64,000 nucleotides of DNA, taken from the NCBI GenBank assembly GCA_030765455.1, contig JAVCCM010000120.1:1-64000 (forward strand). Direction: 5' to 3'. Source of the DNA: Candidatus Electryonea clarkiae. GTDB lineage: Bacteria; Electryoneota; Electryoneia; Electryoneales; Electryoneaceae. Below are positions 61,568 to 64,000 of the stretch, piece by piece. Made by a program: the position numbers and the translations under genes. The notes beneath the pieces were generated by a model that saw only the letters and a program-made list of their open reading frames with translations, had not been told where the DNA came from and did not search any database. Positions within the stretch are counted from its first letter, which is position 1. The number at the start of each line of letters is the position of its first letter.

Positions 61568-63913
61568 TTATTCAGGTAACAAAGCGAGTTCCCACACCTG
61601 GTCAACATTTTCGACAAAGTGTACCTTCAGTCCTTTGCCGACTCCCTTCGGGCGATCTTCCCATTCGGGTTTGTTCTCGGCTGGGAGGATTATGGTTTTC
61701 ATGCCGTTACGTTGAGCTGCCATGATTTTTTCGTTTATCCCACCGACCTGCAATACGTCTCCCTGCAAGGTTATCTCGCCAGTCATTGTCAGGTCGCCAC
61801 GGACTTTACGTTGTGTAAGAGCCGACAACATCGCGGTAGCAATGGTGATTCCCGCTGAGGGACCGTCCTTGGGTATTGCGCCTTCCGGAAGGTGAACATG
61901 AATCTCGCTGTCCTGGAAATATTTGGCATCGATATCAAGGTGTACCGCCTGGCTCCGAATGTAAGACAATCCTGCCATAGCGGATTCTTTCAAAACGTCA
62001 CCAAGTTGTCCCGTCAGAGTTAATTTCTGTTTCCCCGGCATGACTCGAACCTGGACCTTCAGGATATCGCCCCCGACCGGGGTCCATGCCAGCCCGATTG
62101 TGCTTCCGATAAGAGGTTTCTTATTAAGTGCGGTCCGTCGATGCGTCGCAACGCCAAGCATTTTCTTCAATTCAATCGTTCTGGTAATTATTCTTTTTCT
62201 GCCATTTCCTTCAACTTTTTTACGCGCCACTCGTCTGCAAATTTTTGCAATATTCCGTTCCATCTCGCGTACACCGGCTTCACGTGTATGATTCTCGATA
62301 ATGTAAAGAAGTGCATCCTTGGTGAAGTGAACGTCGTTTTCATCCAGTCCATGTTCTTTTATCTGCTTGGGACAGAGAAACAGTTGTGCGATCTGCAGCT
62401 TCTCCTCAGTCAGGTAACCGGGCAGATTGATAATTTCCATCCTGTCCTGCAATGCAATCGGGATTCCATCTCTTGTATTTGCTGTCGTTATGAACATTAC
62501 CTGGCTGAGATTATACTCCACCTCCAGGTAATTGTCGGAAAAACTGTTGTTCTGTTCCGGGTCGAGCACTTCGAGCAGGGCAGAAGCTGGATCACCTCGA
62601 AAATCAACCGACATTTTATCTATTTCATCTAACAATAATACAGGGTTAACAACTCCCGCTTTTTTCATCATCTGGATAACACGACCGGGCTGGCTGCCGA
62701 TATATGTGCGCCTGTGTCCGCGAATCTCCGCCTCATCGCGAATGCCCCCCAGGCTGAAACGAACGAAACGCCTGTTGATAGCTCTGGCTATACTGCGACC
62801 TAAGGAGGTTTTTCCGACTCCCGGTGGACCAACAAGGCAAATAATCGGACCGCGCATCTTCTTCACAAGCTGCAGGACGGCAAGATGTTCGAGAATTCGT
62901 TCCTTTGGTTTATTCAATCCGTAATGATCTTCATCAAGAATTATTGCCGCACGTTCAAGATCATTCCGGTCTCTCGTCTTTTTCTGCCAAGGCAGCGCCA
63001 GTAACCAATCGACATAATTTCGAACCACTGTAGCTTCCGGCGAGAGCATCGGCATACTTTTTAATTTTTCCAGCTCCTCTTCCACTTTCGCCTTGGCTTC
63101 TTTTGAAAGTTTGTTTTCCTTCAGTTTTCTCTGGTAAGTGATGATATCACTCAGGTCATCTTCACCTTCCTCACCAAGCTCCCGTTTAATCTGTCGGAGT
63201 TGTTCCTGGAGAAAATATGTGCGTTGTGAATGACTGATTTTTTCACGCACCTGTCCTTCAATTGATTTTTCAACCCGAAGTACTTCAATTTCATTTGAGA
63301 GCTGCACCGCGATTTCAAGCAACTGATCTAAAATGGAATCAGCCTCGAGGATTCTCTGTTTTCTATCATAGGGGAGTGCAATATGAGAAGCCAGAAAATC
63401 GGCAATTTTTTGCGGATCCTTAATAGTATCAAGAGAAAACAACAACTCATCCGGCAAATTCCGGTTCAGGGGGATATAATCACGAAAAAGACCGATAGCA
63501 TGACGTACAGCCCCTTCAAGTCGAATATCGCTGTCGCCTGTTGTATCATAAGTTTCAAGTTGAGCGGAGAGATAGCCGTCCTGTTCCACGGGTGTATCAA
63601 CTTTCGCTCTCACTAATCCTTCAACCAGGACTTTCACCAGACCGTTGGGTAGTTTGAGTACCTGGACGATTTTCGCGACAATACCCGTTCTGAAAAGATC
63701 GTCAATTTCAACTTCATCAAGCGCCGCATCTTTCTGCGCCAATAGCAGTAACATCCGGTCACCCATCATCGCAGCTTCAATAGCCCGGAGAGTTCCTTCC
63801 CGCCCAACGAGCAGGGGAAATATCATCCCCGGAAAGATCACCTGGTCGCGTACAGGGAAAACCGGCAGGTTATCCGGAATTTTAAGAGGTTGGTTTTTGG
63901 TTTCTTCAGCCAT
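61568..63913 (-). CDS. lon: ATP-dependent protease Lon
   Basis: The 781-residue cytoplasmic AAA+ serine protease removes damaged and regulatory proteins. The N-terminal substrate-binding domain is at 1 to about 205 ([19 protein letters not shown]) and a coiled helical region at about 205-300. The AAA+ module has Walker [10 protein letters not shown] (362-370) and Walker B LLDEIDKM. The protease domain carries the Ser686-Lys729 dyad in [12 protein letters not shown] and [10 protein letters not shown]; the 43-residue spacing equals that of E. coli Lon. The length is standard. No heat-shock operator is evident in the 87 bases upstream, where a dispersed palindromic repeat begins. Confidence 0.96.
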   Translation of the reverse strand: MAEETKNQPLKIPDNLPVFPVRDQVIFPGMIFPLLVGREGTLRAIEAAMMGDRMLLLLAQKDAALDEVEIDDLFRTGIVAKIVQVLKLPNGLVKVLVEGLVRAKVDTPVEQDGYLSAQLETYDTTGDSDIRLEGAVRHAIGLFRDYIPLNRNLPDELLFSLDTIKDPQKIADFLASHIALPYDRKQRILEADSILDQLLEIAVQLSNEIEVLRVEKSIEGQVREKISHSQRTYFLQEQLRQIKRELGEEGEDDLSDIITYQRKLKENKLSKEAKAKVEEELEKLKSMPMLSPEATVVRNYVDWLLALPWQKKTRDRNDLERAAIILDEDHYGLNKPKERILEHLAVLQLVKKMRGPIICLVGPPGVGKTSLGRSIARAINRRFVRFSLGGIRDEAEIRGHRRTYIGSQPGRVIQMMKKAGVVNPVLLLDEIDKMSVDFRGDPASALLEVLDPEQNNSFSDNYLEVEYNLSQVMFITTANTRDGIPIALQDRMEIINLPGYLTEEKLQIAQLFLCPKQIKEHGLDENDVHFTKDALLYIIENHTREAGVREMERNIAKICRRVARKKVEGNGRKRIITRTIELKKMLGVATHRRTALNKKPLIGSTIGLAWTPVGGDILKVQVRVMPGKQKLTLTGQLGDVLKESAMAGLSYIRSQAVHLDIDAKYFQDSEIHVHLPEGAIPKDGPSAGITIATAMLSALTQRKVRGDLTMTGEITLQGDVLQVGGINEKIMAAQRNGMKTIILPAENKPEWEDRPKGVGKGLKVHFVENVDQVWELALLPE

Positions 63914-63973
63914 GATTATAAATTCACCGTTAAATATTAATTAATGTAGTACACTAATTCAGATCAATCGAGT

Positions 63974-64000
63974 TGTCATTCCCGCGAAGGCGGGAATCCA
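63974..64000. repeat. REP-like element, cut by the window end
   Basis: 27 bases identical to the left arm of the pair in the giant gene (10060-10086), containing the palindrome TTCCCGC/GCGGGAA. It lies 60 bases upstream of the lon start. A facing second arm, if present, is beyond the window. Confidence 0.85.

Noticed and set aside
1-64000. rRNA, tRNA, prophage, T9SS machinery or CRISPR-cas genes
   Set aside because: None was recognised on either strand. Sorting tails show that T9SS cargo is made, but the Por/Spr secretion genes must lie elsewhere.

Overview
The window comes from the chromosome of a Gram-negative, moderately AT-rich bacterium, most likely of the FCB group (Bacteroidota, Chlorobiota, Fibrobacterota and candidate phyla around them). 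The evidence is indirect. Seven intact genes and one remnant encode proteins ending in the type IX secretion (Por) sorting domain, with a YPNPFN-type motif, an IFDLLGR-type motif and a basic C-terminus. There are outer-membrane barrels, a GmhA enzyme for LPS heptose, and an E1/E2/E3 2-oxoglutarate dehydrogenase. No rRNA or tRNA gene and no CRISPR array was seen, so the phylum cannot be fixed. None of the T9SS machinery is encoded here.

Layout. 1-1386: an IS1595-type insertion sequence with a frameshifted transposase, abutting the 3' remnant of a T9SS cargo gene. 1510-8535 (minus): a YgeA-like racemase, lpdA, a small lipoprotein, sucB and sucA. 8972-20941 (minus): one gene for a 3989-residue secreted protein with two nidogen-like sandwich domains, about 32 fibronectin-III-like repeats and a sorting tail. 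It carries an intergenic-type palindromic repeat translated in frame. 21570-31633: a phosphate regulon (phoB, phoR, pstS-C-A-B, phoU, porin) interrupted by a convergent fic gene with an array of 50-bp tandem repeats upstream of it. 31789-35272 (minus): a probable zinc or manganese uptake set (permease, binding protein, outer-membrane barrel, small secreted protein) with no ATPase. 35930-37483: an HDOD protein and a VapBC-type toxin-antitoxin pair. 37648-42298 (minus): two related T9SS cargo proteins with OB-fold-like domains. 42762-46155: a hybrid histidine kinase and a receiver-HDOD protein. 46335-56184: four tandem paralogous LVIVD beta-propeller T9SS cargo proteins separated by related palindromic intergenic cassettes. 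56356-63913: diaminopropionate ammonia-lyase, a zinc-ribbon mini-protein, gmhA, a degenerate DRE-TIM-like protein, a small barrel, engB and lon.

How it fits together. CTAACA-type direct repeats at about 11-bp spacing lie upstream of both phoB and pstS and look like the local PhoB binding site. PhoR and PhoB would sense and signal phosphate limitation, PstSCAB imports phosphate, PhoU couples transport to PhoR, and the porin admits the anion. The phoB reading frame is broken by one base in a T6 run, so either the assembly or the gene is faulty. About 40 percent of the window encodes large secreted repeat proteins, which points to heavy investment in surface or extracellular structures.

Most unusual items: the 50-bp array beside fic; the coding insertion of a REP-like pair in the giant gene; the nested nidogen-like domain; the four-gene propeller array with its duplicated leader; a DRE-TIM relative that has lost its catalytic motifs; and a dispersed terminator family.
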